DNA of 35,806 nucleotides, taken from positions 1 to 35,806 of the forward strand of contig JACMQO010000126.1 of assembly GCA_014376935.1 (NCBI GenBank). The letters run 5' to 3'. The translations under genes and the position numbers were made by a program. Origin of the DNA: Bdellovibrio sp. (GTDB lineage: Bacteria > Bdellovibrionota > Bdellovibrionia > Bdellovibrionales > Bdellovibrionaceae). The notes under the pieces were generated by a model. The model did no database searches. It was not told the DNA's origin and saw only the letters and a program-made list of their open reading frames with translations. Positions 18,450-27,240 of this stretch are shown piece after piece; within the stretch, counting starts at the first letter, position 1, and each line of letters begins with the position of its first letter.

Positions 18450-19358
18450 CTATTTTAATTTCTTAGCTTCTTCGTCAATCCAAGATTTAAATTTAACGGC
18501 ATTGGTATAAACACCCGTTCCATTGCATGAAGCACTGCCGCGGCTGGTAATCCCGAAGAAGTAATTTACGCCGTCCTTTTCAATGTAAGCTGGGCCGCCT
18601 GAATCACCAACGCATGTTCCATGCTCAGTTTCATCTAAACGCACTTCAGTTAAAGCCACACCTGCAATCGGTGCAGACGTTTCATTTAGATTATCTTCAC
18701 CTTGGTAATGAATGCGGAAACAGCCTTCGTACTTAACTTCATCTTCACAAACCAATTCGCCGTCAGCAATGGCGCGATCGATGTTTTTCATTTTTTTGAC
18801 ATTTACTTCTTCAGTTTCAACACCCGTCACGCCGTAGCCTGCTAATTTAACCATAGCCCCTTTTTTTAAAAGAGTTTCATCCGTTAAAAAAGTAGCCGGT
18901 TTATACCCTTCAGGAACTACGCCTGAAAATTTAATTAAAGCTAAATCATTCCAGTCCGTATTTTGCGTTTCTGTTTTCGCTTCACTGTAACCCGGGTGAA
19001 CGATAACACTTGTGCCGCGACGAACGAAATTAGCGACGATATCAAGTTCACGGGCCGTTACCGTGGCCATCAATTCATTATTAAAGACGATACGAATTTT
19101 AGCCGCTTTGGCTTCGATACAATGAGCCGCTGTTAAGACAACGTTATTTTCTAAAAGAGTGCCCGTGCACGTGAACTGGTTTTCGCTATCGTAAATTCCA
19201 ACGATACTTTTTGCGGTTTCGGCACCTTCAGCGACCTTGGTGCCGTTAATGATTTGAGATTGGTCTTTTGGCTTAAATTCATCGCGTTTTTTTTCAGTTA
19301 AAGAAACTCCGCAAGATGCTAAAATGACAAGATTTAAAACTAATAGTAAGTGCTTCAT
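18450..19358 (-). CDS. Trypsin-like (S1) serine protease, putative lipoprotein
   Basis: MKHLLLVLNLVILASCGVS lipobox; LTAAHC, DWNDLALI, GDSGGPA catalytic motifs. The track ORF extends to 19418, but the ATG at 19358 gives the signal peptide. Confidence 0.87.
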   Translation of the reverse strand: MKHLLLVLNLVILASCGVSLTEKKRDEFKPKDQSQIINGTKVAEGAETAKSIVGIYDSENQFTCTGTLLENNVVLTAAHCIEAKAAKIRIVFNNELMATVTARELDIVANFVRRGTSVIVHPGYSEAKTETQNTDWNDLALIKFSGVVPEGYKPATFLTDETLLKKGAMVKLAGYGVTGVETEEVNVKKMKNIDRAIADGELVCEDEVKYEGCFRIHYQGEDNLNETSAPIAGVALTEVRLDETEHGTCVGDSGGPAYIEKDGVNYFFGITSRGSASCNGTGVYTNAVKFKSWIDEEAKKLK

Positions 19359-19481
19359 ATCAAGGCCCCCCTCGAGCAAAAAGCAACTTATAGGGAACCC
19401 TACGTTTAACCGCAACAAAATAAAATCAATCGCTTAATAATTTAGCTATAATATTTCACGCTGAGAATGATTTATTTGGTT

Positions 19482-20768
19482 CTATTTTTTTAATTGCCAC
19501 TGCGATTCGGTGATTAACCGTGAACCACGTTTTGAAAACGTGTAATTCCAAACCCAATCCGCTAACACAGAAACACGATTTTTAAATCCGACCAGATAAA
19601 AAATGTGAATAAATAACCAGGCCAGCCACGCTAAATAACCCACTAACTTTACCGGGCCCGATTGCATGACCGCGCGGTACTTACCGATGGTCGCCATTTG
19701 ACCTTTATCGACATATTTAAAATCTGTGCGCGCTTGGCCTTTGAACGTCGCTAAGATCGTGCGTGCGCAGTGCTTTCCGGCCTGAATGGCAGCGGGAGCA
19801 AGTCCTGGAACAAATTTTTCAGCAGAGATTTCGACCGAGGCCATATCACCAATAACAAATGCGTTTTTATAACCCGGAATAGATAAATCTTTATTTACTT
19901 TGACCCGCCCCGCACGATCTAAACCGACTTCGGGTTCAAAATTCATCTTTGCGGCTTGAACACCTGCAGCCCAAAAAACGCACGCGGCCGAAATAAATTC
20001 ATCACCGACTTGAACGCCGTCAGAAGTAATATTGGCTACACGGGCTGAAGTCATCACTTCGACGCCTAAACCTTCAAGATCGTGTTTTGTTTTTATCGAT
20101 AATGAGTCATCAAAAGAAGCTAATACCCGCGTACCGGCTTCAACTAACAAAATTCGCGCTGAAGAGGAATCGATTCGTCTGAAATCACCAATTAATACCG
20201 TTCGGCTAATATCTGCGATAGCCCCGGCTAATTCAACGCCCGTAGGGCCACCACCCACCACTACGAAAGTGAGTAAGGCTTGTTGTTTTTTAGGATCCAT
20301 TTCATTTTCGGCATTTTCAAAACTAGATAAAATACGGCGCCGAATTTCGGTTGCTTGTTCTAAGGTTTTTAACCCCGGAGCAAAAATCTCCCATTCTGGA
20401 TGTGCGAAGTAACTGTGCTGCGCCCCGCAGGCCACAATCAAACTATCGAATTCAAATTCATCTTGATCAACGGTGATAAAATTATTTTTCAGATTAACAC
20501 ACGTCACACGACCCAGGTGCACTTCAACATTTTTAGCTTGCGAAAACTGACCGCGAATCGGCACTGCAATATCGGCTGGACTTAAGCCTGCTGTGGCCAC
20601 TTGATATAAAAGGGGTTGAAACAAATGATGATTTCTTTGATCGATTAAAATCACAAAAACATTTTCTTTATTCACAAATGTTTTTGCCGCATTTAATCCG
20701 GCAAAACCGCCGCCGATGATAATAACTATTTTAGAACCTGATTTTTTAGCTGGATGAATAATTCGCAT
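19482..20768 (-). CDS. ndh: Type II NADH dehydrogenase (NDH-2)
   Basis: IVIIIGGGFAGLNAAKTF (FAD), FVVVGGGPTGVELAGAIAD (NAD), FVIGDMASV motifs. Confidence 0.88.
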   Translation of the reverse strand: MRIIHPAKKSGSKIVIIIGGGFAGLNAAKTFVNKENVFVILIDQRNHHLFQPLLYQVATAGLSPADIAVPIRGQFSQAKNVEVHLGRVTCVNLKNNFITVDQDEFEFDSLIVACGAQHSYFAHPEWEIFAPGLKTLEQATEIRRRILSSFENAENEMDPKKQQALLTFVVVGGGPTGVELAGAIADISRTVLIGDFRRIDSSSARILLVEAGTRVLASFDDSLSIKTKHDLEGLGVEVMTSARVANITSDGVQVGDEFISAACVFWAAGVQAAKMNFEPEVGLDRAGRVKVNKDLSIPGYKNAFVIGDMASVEISAEKFVPGLAPAAIQAGKHCARTILATFKGQARTDFKYVDKGQMATIGKYRAVMQSGPVKLVGYLAWLAWLFIHIFYLVGFKNRVSVLADWVWNYTFSKRGSRLITESQWQLKK

Positions 20769-20771
20769 GGC

Positions 20772-21359
20772 CTAATGATTGCACCAAGTAAGGGGTGCAA
20801 TCAACCGTTTTGCCTCAGAAGCCTTGGTCATCAGAAATTCTGCCCCAACAGCCAAACGAAGCCTTTGATTTTTTTGCGATTCATTCGTGGTTGCAATGAT
20901 TTGTCCATAACCTTCGCTATCGGTTAAAGTCGAGCCGTTTGCATTTTTCAAATACCAATTTACATTTTCGCCAGATATGGCTTTTAAATCGTCATCGGTT
21001 AAAACGGTCGAAATAGTGCCTTCAGATTGCCGACACACTAATTTAAAATGAATCACGGTGAAATACTTTTTTTGACAATCTAAATCCGGGGCATAGCCAA
21101 AACCCACTTGGCAGGTATCAAACATTTTTTCAAAAAAACCAAGCTCAGTATAACGACGATCTAAATTTAATAAGCGCTGAACCGAAGAGTAATCAATCAC
21201 CCTTTGTGATGGTTTTGTTGTTTCGTAAGGGTTTGGTTTGATCTCTTTGATCGAACCGACTTTTTCTTTTGCATCGGTTGAATTCTTTTTTGAATGAGCG
21301 GCGCACGAAGAAACAAAAAATGCTAAACAAAGCAAGATGTAAATTTTTACGTTTTTCAT
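20772..21359 (-). CDS. Putative lipoprotein of unknown function
   Basis: MKNVKIYILLCLAFFVSSCAAHSKKNS lipobox. Confidence 0.6.
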   Translation of the reverse strand: MKNVKIYILLCLAFFVSSCAAHSKKNSTDAKEKVGSIKEIKPNPYETTKPSQRVIDYSSVQRLLNLDRRYTELGFFEKMFDTCQVGFGYAPDLDCQKKYFTVIHFKLVCRQSEGTISTVLTDDDLKAISGENVNWYLKNANGSTLTDSEGYGQIIATTNESQKNQRLRLAVGAEFLMTKASEAKRLIAPLTWCNH

Positions 21360-21382
21360 CTAGATAGTTTAGCACAGCTTTT

Positions 21383-21800
21383 TTATTTCCCGAATGCTTT
21401 CGGAATCTCGTAAGCCCGAACAACGGCCGGACGCGACGCGATTTTTTCAAACCAACGTTTCAAATGGGGAAAATCATTCAAATTTTGACTTTGAGCTTGG
21501 TACGGAACGATCCACGGATAAATCGTCAGATCCGCAATGGAATAATTGTCTCCGGCCACAAATGCACGATTTTCTAAATTTTCATTAAGGAAGCCGTACA
21601 GTCTACCCGTCTCTTTCAAGTAACGTTTGGTCGCGGGCGGCATGAGGTAAAAACTTTTTAATTTTTTCAGCTAGATACCAAAGAATCGCAGCGGATTCAA
21701 AAATATTGATCGCGGCTCCTGTGTCTTCTGGTTTGTGATCAATCAACGCCGGAATTCTATTATTCCGAGCAATGGTTACTAGTAATAAAGATCTAACATT
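21383..21800 (-). pseudogene. Glutathione S-transferase (YghU/YfcG-like) remnant
   Basis: ARNNRIPALIDHKPEDTGAAINIFESAAILWYLAEKIKKFLPHA in one frame and RYLKETGRLYGFLNENLENRAFVAGDNYSIADLTIYPWIVPYQAQSQNLNDFPHLKRWFEKIASRPAVVRAYE in another; the middle and N-terminal parts are missing. Confidence 0.85.
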
Positions 21801-21838
21801 TTTAATATCCCGTCTAAAGTTCTTCTTATCTTTGCTTA

Positions 21839-23152
21839 ATGAAATTGAGGCAGGCAACGCTTCGTCTTAAATCAAGACGTGTGACAATAAAAAAAGTTTC
21901 TAACACTGAATGGCATTTAATCAGTAAAGAAAGCTTTCTTAATCTGAGACAAGCGCAACTAAAAAAAAACGAAAATAGGATTGAAAAGGTCCAGCAAAAA
22001 AACCGAGAAGATACTGACCGAGTGGAGGTTTCTTTGAAACAATGGATTGCTAAATTAATTGAACAACTCGATGTTTCTTTCTCGTCGAATGATAATAAAA
22101 CGGCATCAGATTCAATACCGCAAATATCAGAAGAGAAAGCCACCCTACTTTTTATGATCGATGTTTATAATAAGCATTTATTTGAAATCGAAAAACATTC
22201 GATCCGAAAAGTTCGCGAAAAATTAGACCGTATGGCTAAATCATTGGTGGATCCGAATACAACCGTAAAACAGTCAGAAAATAACCTATTCGATATTCGT
22301 CAATTTTTTTCAAGCTACCGCATCGATGAGTACTCGTATATTCAAAATACCTTTGATGATTTTAAAAGGATCGTCTGGGATTTTGCCGACCAATTAGGTG
22401 AAGATGCTCATTTCGAAGATACCAAAGATAAAAGTTTAGCCAACAATCTAAAGGATTTAAAAGAAGCCGTTGAAGCGAATTCAATCGAATCTTTACGTCA
22501 AAAATCACGCGAATTTATTAATTCCTACGTTGAATACCAAAATCAAAAACATGTGTTACGTGACCGCCGCATGGATTCCGTGAAGAAAAATTTAAACACC
22601 ATCAAAAAACAGTTATTAGACGCGAACAACAGTCTTAGTGTCGATCACTTAACGAATGCGCAGAACCGAAAAAGTTTTGATGATTACATTAAAAAATTAG
22701 CGCAAATCAATTCTTTAAGCCAAGGTCAATTTAGCTTAATTATGCTTGATATCGATTTCTTTAAAAAAATTAACGATACTCACGGGCATGATATTGGCGA
22801 TTTTGTTTTAAAAGAATGCGTTAAACTGCTTCAAGAGGTTTTTAATAAAGAAGACATGATGGTGGCGCGCATCGGCGGCGAAGAATTTGTCGCGGTGTTA
22901 CCGAACCATTCGGCCGAACACGCCGTCATTCGTGCCGAAGAAGCGATGAAGCGCATTCGTAACGAGGCTTTTATTCAAGGTGACGTCACGATTCGATTTA
23001 CGGTTTCAATGGGGATCGCGCAGCTTCAAGACAAAGAAAGCACCTCGGATTGGTTAAAGCGCGCTGACCTTGCCTTGTATCAATCTAAGAATTCGGGCCG
23101 CAATAAATATACGGTTGCAAGTCCTTTGCTTAAAAACTCAAAAGCCGCTTAA
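21839..23152 (+). CDS. Diguanylate cyclase (GGDEF domain, GGEEF) with long helical N-terminal region
   Basis: DHLTNAQNRKSFDDYI...FSLIMLDIDFFKKINDTHGHDIGDFVLKE...ARIGGEEFVAVLP. Start codon uncertain. Confidence 0.9.
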   Translation: MKLRQATLRLKSRRVTIKKVSNTEWHLISKESFLNLRQAQLKKNENRIEKVQQKNREDTDRVEVSLKQWIAKLIEQLDVSFSSNDNKTASDSIPQISEEKATLLFMIDVYNKHLFEIEKHSIRKVREKLDRMAKSLVDPNTTVKQSENNLFDIRQFFSSYRIDEYSYIQNTFDDFKRIVWDFADQLGEDAHFEDTKDKSLANNLKDLKEAVEANSIESLRQKSREFINSYVEYQNQKHVLRDRRMDSVKKNLNTIKKQLLDANNSLSVDHLTNAQNRKSFDDYIKKLAQINSLSQGQFSLIMLDIDFFKKINDTHGHDIGDFVLKECVKLLQEVFNKEDMMVARIGGEEFVAVLPNHSAEHAVIRAEEAMKRIRNEAFIQGDVTIRFTVSMGIAQLQDKESTSDWLKRADLALYQSKNSGRNKYTVASPLLKNSKAA

Positions 23153-23172
23153 TTTCAAAAAGCGGTTCTTTT
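23143..23172 (+). terminator. Rho-independent terminator after the diguanylate cyclase gene
   Basis: AGCCGCTT...AAGCGGTT stem (one G-U) followed by CTTTTC, overlapping the stop codon. Confidence 0.55.
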
Positions 23173-23211
23173 CAACCACATTCAAACTAACACCCTGTTA
23201 CGATTCAAACA

Positions 23212-23258
23212 CTGTCTAAGGATTTCCATACAGGTTACACCTTAGACAGGTGTCAACC
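23212..23258. repeat. Overlapping inverted repeats forming two mutually exclusive hairpins
   Basis: CTGTCTAAGG (23212-23221) with CCTTAGACAG (23240-23249); GGTTACACC (23233-23241) with GGTGTCAACC (23249-23258). Confidence 0.7.
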
Positions 23259-23344
23259 GCTCGCAGTGCCGTTTTTAGGCCTGGCCCCACCCTTGCTTTA
23301 ACGAGTTCTACCACGCACACACAATCAAAATTTTAACTGGGGGA

Positions 23345-24307
23345 ATGCTGATGAATAGGAAGTTCATTTTAGGTGCCGTATTTTTTCTATCACAAAAAAA
23401 CTTTGCGGCGATCAACAAAGACATTCTACAAATCTACAAACCAAGAAACGTTGTTGTCGCCATCGTCGACACCGGCGCCGACATTCAACACAAGGATTTA
23501 AAAGATTTTATCTGGACCAATGAAGGAGAAACTGGTCTTGATCAATTTGGCCGAAGCAAAGAATCAAATCAAATAGATGATGATGGCAACGGATTTGCCG
23601 ACGACGTCCATGGATGGAATTTTATTTCAAATAACAATAAGGTCACTGATGACCTTGGTCACGGAACGCATATCGCAGGAATTATAAAAAGTGAATTCGT
23701 CAAACATAGCTCAAACAGCACGGTGTCACCGTCAGTTCGTTTGATGATTTTAAAATATTTCGATCCGAACGCATCGAATGAAGCTAATTTAATAAATTCA
23801 ACACGGGCCATTCAGTACGCGAACAAAATGAAAGCGCAGGTGATCAATTACTCTGGGGGCGGAGGGGAACCATACGTGCAAGAATTACTCGCGATCAAAG
23901 AAAGTGCCCAGCAAGACATTTTATTTGTGGCCGCAGCCGGAAATAATAATTCGAACATGGATGTTCAGAAGTATTATCCCGCAAGCTACGGACTCGGCAA
24001 TATTATTTCTGTCGCGGCCACAAATAACCACGGCGATTTCGTGGCGTTCAGTAATTACGGGGCAACCGTTGACGTCGCCGCACCCGGAAAATCGATTTAT
24101 TCAACGTTACCCAATAAAGGGTACGGGTTTATGAGTGGCACTTCGCAGTCGACCGCCTTTGTCTCGGGTCTTGCCGCAAGCTTACTGGCGACCCACAAGA
24201 AAAGTCCGCAAAAATTGATCTCTGAAATTAAGAACAGTGGCACGTTCAATAAAACATTAATCGGAAAAACAAAATCGCAGATGGCGTTGATTAACCCTAC
24301 AGAGTGA
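23345..24307 (+). CDS. Subtilisin-like (S8) serine protease
   Basis: Catalytic motifs AIVDTGAD, GHGTHIAG, FMSGTSQSTAFVSGLAA; signal-like N-terminus. Confidence 0.88.
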   Translation: MLMNRKFILGAVFFLSQKNFAAINKDILQIYKPRNVVVAIVDTGADIQHKDLKDFIWTNEGETGLDQFGRSKESNQIDDDGNGFADDVHGWNFISNNNKVTDDLGHGTHIAGIIKSEFVKHSSNSTVSPSVRLMILKYFDPNASNEANLINSTRAIQYANKMKAQVINYSGGGGEPYVQELLAIKESAQQDILFVAAAGNNNSNMDVQKYYPASYGLGNIISVAATNNHGDFVAFSNYGATVDVAAPGKSIYSTLPNKGYGFMSGTSQSTAFVSGLAASLLATHKKSPQKLISEIKNSGTFNKTLIGKTKSQMALINPTE

Positions 24308-24330
24308 TTTTAGGTCTAGCACGGGGCAAT

Positions 24331-24359
24331 TTACCGGGATTATTTTGTTAAAATATAAT
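24331..24359 (+). promoter_or_regulatory. Sigma70-like promoter upstream of small ORF
   Basis: TTACCG-N17-TATAAT; exact -10 consensus. Confidence 0.45.
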
Positions 24360-24425
24360 AGGTGTTAGTTAAGCCGTCGTTTGCCTGGTCTGGTCGTTGC
24401 ATTTCTTTTACCTGAGGTGAATTTT

Positions 24426-24566
24426 ATGAAAAACGAAGAAACAACAAAAGCAATAGCAACTCCCCCGTTAAAAAAAGAAACTGTCGCGCCCACGCCGCCC
24501 CGCCCAGTTTCAAAAAACGCAACCGTCGAAAAGGCGCCGGCTCCACGTGACGAGCAAGCGCCTTAA
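24426..24566 (+). CDS. 46-aa Pro/Lys/Glu-rich small protein
   Basis: ATG at 24426 preceded by GAGGTGA; MKNEETTKAIATPPLKKETVAPTPPRPVSKNATVEKAPAPRDEQAP. The track version starts further upstream at 24381. Confidence 0.5.
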   Translation: MKNEETTKAIATPPLKKETVAPTPPRPVSKNATVEKAPAPRDEQAP

Positions 24567-24582
24567 TTCCTAGTTCGATCTA

Positions 24583-25101
24583 TTAGTATTGATCATAAAT
24601 TAATTGGCTCGTATCGAAGCCTTTACTTTGTAACGTCGCAAGGATGCTAGCTAATAAGTTTTTATCCATCGGCGCATAACGTGCTAAGATAAAAAGAGAT
24701 TTCTTGTGCGGTCCGCTGACGACGGCCCATTCATAATTTGGATCTAGTTCTGTGATCCAGTAATCGCCACGTTGGAAAAAACTAAATTTCACGCGAAGCT
24801 TGGCGGATTGGTTCACATCTTTTACAGTTGCGACTCCTTCGATGCGAGTGACTTTACCTTCATCTTGATAGCAGGTATTTTTAACTGAGACCGAGGTTTC
24901 AGTTAACACCGCATATTCGGCTATCGAGTGAAGACATTTATTTTGAAAATAACTTGGATTGCGTGCGATATCATACCAAAATCCGGCGTAGCGATTAAAA
25001 TCGACTGCAGGAACAACTGTTGGATCTGACTCGCGGCCTTGCGCTGACGCACCTAGCACTAACCCTAAAACAACGACTAATAACTTTTTAAACCGATTCA
25101 T
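24583..25101 (-). CDS. Lipocalin family protein (Blc-like)
   Basis: Signal peptide then VDFNRYAGFWYDIARNPSYFQNKC...YWITELDPNYEWAVVSGPHKKSLFILAR; GxW and lipocalin motifs. Confidence 0.85.
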   Translation of the reverse strand: MNRFKKLLVVVLGLVLGASAQGRESDPTVVPAVDFNRYAGFWYDIARNPSYFQNKCLHSIAEYAVLTETSVSVKNTCYQDEGKVTRIEGVATVKDVNQSAKLRVKFSFFQRGDYWITELDPNYEWAVVSGPHKKSLFILARYAPMDKNLLASILATLQSKGFDTSQLIYDQY

Positions 25102-25197
25102 TTGAATTCCCCTTTGTCTGTGATTTTGAAGCATTGCAATTTTAGATCCTTGCTTAAATTCACGATGACCTTAAAACATACAGATATTTGGGGATTT

Positions 25198-25222
25198 AAT
25201 TCCTTTCGGAAGGAATTTTTTC
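25198..25222 (+). terminator. Rho-independent terminator with no plus-strand ORF upstream of it
   Basis: AATTCCTT-TCGG-AAGGAATT followed by TTTTC; lies in the divergent lipocalin/mogA intergenic region. Confidence 0.6.
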
Positions 25223-25308
25223 AAGATGTCTCGCATTCTTAACGCATCGATTCGTCCACTAATCATTTCAATTGAACACACGACTCTCCTTAAGTCAGAA
25301 TTTCTTTT

Positions 25309-25902
25309 ATGAGTTCATTGAACGAAAAACAATGCGTGATCGGATTAATTTCAATCAGCGACCGAGCGAGCCAAGCCATCTATTCGGATGAAGGACTTCC
25401 TGCTTTAGAAGCGTGGCTTCACGAGGCAATTATAGAACCCTTTGTTTTACATAAAAAATTAATTCCCGATGAAAAAGATTTGATTGAAAAAACTTTAATC
25501 GAAATGAGTGACGATTTAGGGTGTGATTTAATTTTAACAACTGGCGGAACAGGCCCTTCACGCCGCGACGTCACACCCGAAGCCACCTTAAATATCGCAA
25601 CAAAGGTGATGCCAGGCTTCGGTGAACAAATGCGCCAGATCAGTCTTCATTTTGTTCCGACAGCTATTTTATCAAGACAGGTCGGCGTGATCCGTGAAAC
25701 ACCAAATCATGCGTGTCTAATCATTAACTTACCCGGAAGACCTCGCGCCATTCGTGAAACACTTCAAGGGCTACCTGATAACGAAAAACAAAAAGGTGTC
25801 ACCGGAATTTTCGCATCGATCCCCTACTGTTTAGAACTGATGGGCAATCCGGTTATTCATACGCATGATCATATCATCAAAGCATTTCGTCCGAAAAAAT
25901 AA
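25309..25902 (+). CDS. mogA: Molybdopterin adenylyltransferase
   Basis: IGLISISDRASQAIYSDEGLPAL...DLILTTGGTGPSRRDVTPEAT...IINLPGRPRAIRETL. Confidence 0.9.
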   Translation: MSSLNEKQCVIGLISISDRASQAIYSDEGLPALEAWLHEAIIEPFVLHKKLIPDEKDLIEKTLIEMSDDLGCDLILTTGGTGPSRRDVTPEATLNIATKVMPGFGEQMRQISLHFVPTAILSRQVGVIRETPNHACLIINLPGRPRAIRETLQGLPDNEKQKGVTGIFASIPYCLELMGNPVIHTHDHIIKAFRPKK

Positions 25903-25922
25903 TTTGCTTCTAGGAGTTTCAT

Positions 25923-27173
25923 TTGCCCAGCCCATCTATTATTTCTTACCACGACGCCTTAGAAGTTATTCAGCAGCAGGCCGCGAATGAATCGGGCCTA
26001 TTGAAATCAGAAACAATCGAAATTACGGACTCACTTCACCGCGTAACCTTTGAAGACATCCTAAGCCCTGAACAATTACCTACGTTTGCAAATTCAGCCA
26101 TGGATGGTTTTTCCGTCAGAGCTTTTGAAACAAAACTAGCAAGCCCCACCACACCTTTAAAAATTCCAATCTTAGGAAACCTGGCCGCCGGAGACGATAT
26201 TCCCCAAAGTCCAAATGAATTCGGCACTTGGGAAATCATGACCGGAGCCCCGTTTCCGAATGGATTTGATGCCTGTATCCGTATCGAAGATATCGAAGTG
26301 ATTAAAGATGAAAATGAAATCCCCACACATATTCAAATCACGAAGCCAGCGCTTCCGAACGAAAATCGTCGAGAGATCGGCGAGGATTTTAAAAGTAACC
26401 AAGTTCTGATCCCTAGAGGGCACCGCGTTCGCGCTGAAGATATTTTATGTTTAACATCGGTGGGTGTTTTAAAAATAGAAGTTTTAAAAAAGCCGCGTGT
26501 CGGGATCGTTTCAACCGGTAAAGAATTAGTATCAATTCACACAAAGCCTGAACCTGGAAAAATAAGAAATTCGTCTGCTCCTTTTTTGCAAGCTTGGCTA
26601 AATACAAACTTTTGCGAAGCGATTCATTTAGGGACGATCCCTGATGATCCCGAATCGTTTAAAAAACTGATACTTACGGTCACAAGTGCAAACTTTGATT
26701 TAATTCTAACAACCGGCGCCATTTCGATGGGTAAGTACGATTTCGTTATGACTGCCTTAAACGAAATCCAGACTGAATTCTTTTTTAGAAAAGTGTCGAT
26801 GCGTCCCGGAAAACCAATTATATTTGGTCGCTTAAAAGCAGGACCTTTTATTATTGGTCTACCCGGCAATCCCATTTCAGGCGCGGTCGGACTTCGATTT
26901 TTTGTAGATCCTTTTTTAAGAACATTGCAACACATGCCCGTTGAAAAACCATTGCGATTGCCTTTGGCCCATGCCGTTCGCAAAACGCCAGACGCCACTT
27001 GTTTTTTTAAGGGACGTATCGAGTCTGATAGTGATGGCAGTCGGATTGTCTTACACGCCCAACAGCGACCCTCTTTAATGCATCCCCTTTTATCTTCGAC
27101 GATTTGGATTTCTATGAAGCAAAACCAAGCTGAAGTTTCGGCTGGATCTTTAGTTGATGTTTATTCTTTCTAA
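25923..27173 (+). CDS. moeA: Molybdopterin molybdotransferase
   Basis: FANSAMDGFSVRA, IMTGAPFPNGFDACIRIED, VGIVSTGKEL, DLILTTGAISMGKYDF, MRPGKPIIFG, GLPGNPISGAV; TTG start. Confidence 0.92.
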   Translation: MPSPSIISYHDALEVIQQQAANESGLLKSETIEITDSLHRVTFEDILSPEQLPTFANSAMDGFSVRAFETKLASPTTPLKIPILGNLAAGDDIPQSPNEFGTWEIMTGAPFPNGFDACIRIEDIEVIKDENEIPTHIQITKPALPNENRREIGEDFKSNQVLIPRGHRVRAEDILCLTSVGVLKIEVLKKPRVGIVSTGKELVSIHTKPEPGKIRNSSAPFLQAWLNTNFCEAIHLGTIPDDPESFKKLILTVTSANFDLILTTGAISMGKYDFVMTALNEIQTEFFFRKVSMRPGKPIIFGRLKAGPFIIGLPGNPISGAVGLRFFVDPFLRTLQHMPVEKPLRLPLAHAVRKTPDATCFFKGRIESDSDGSRIVLHAQQRPSLMHPLLSSTIWISMKQNQAEVSAGSLVDVYSF

Positions 27174-27185
27174 AAAATAAAAAAA

Positions 27186-27226
27186 AAGGCCCATTCTTAC
27201 GAACAGGCCCCTTTCATTTTTTTTTA
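27186..27226. terminator. Terminator-like hairpin between convergent genes
   Basis: A-tract, AAAGGCC ... GGCCCCTTT, then a run of T, immediately after moeA. Confidence 0.5.
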
Positions 27227-27240
27227 ATTTCAAAACTAAA

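Noticed and set aside
20032-20412. 126-aa plus-strand ORF
   Set aside because: Antisense to NDH-2; Ser/Thr/Pro-rich shadow ORF without domain signals.
26036-26998. Several minus-strand ORFs within moeA
   Set aside because: All lie antisense to the clear moeA coding region and have no recognisable motifs.
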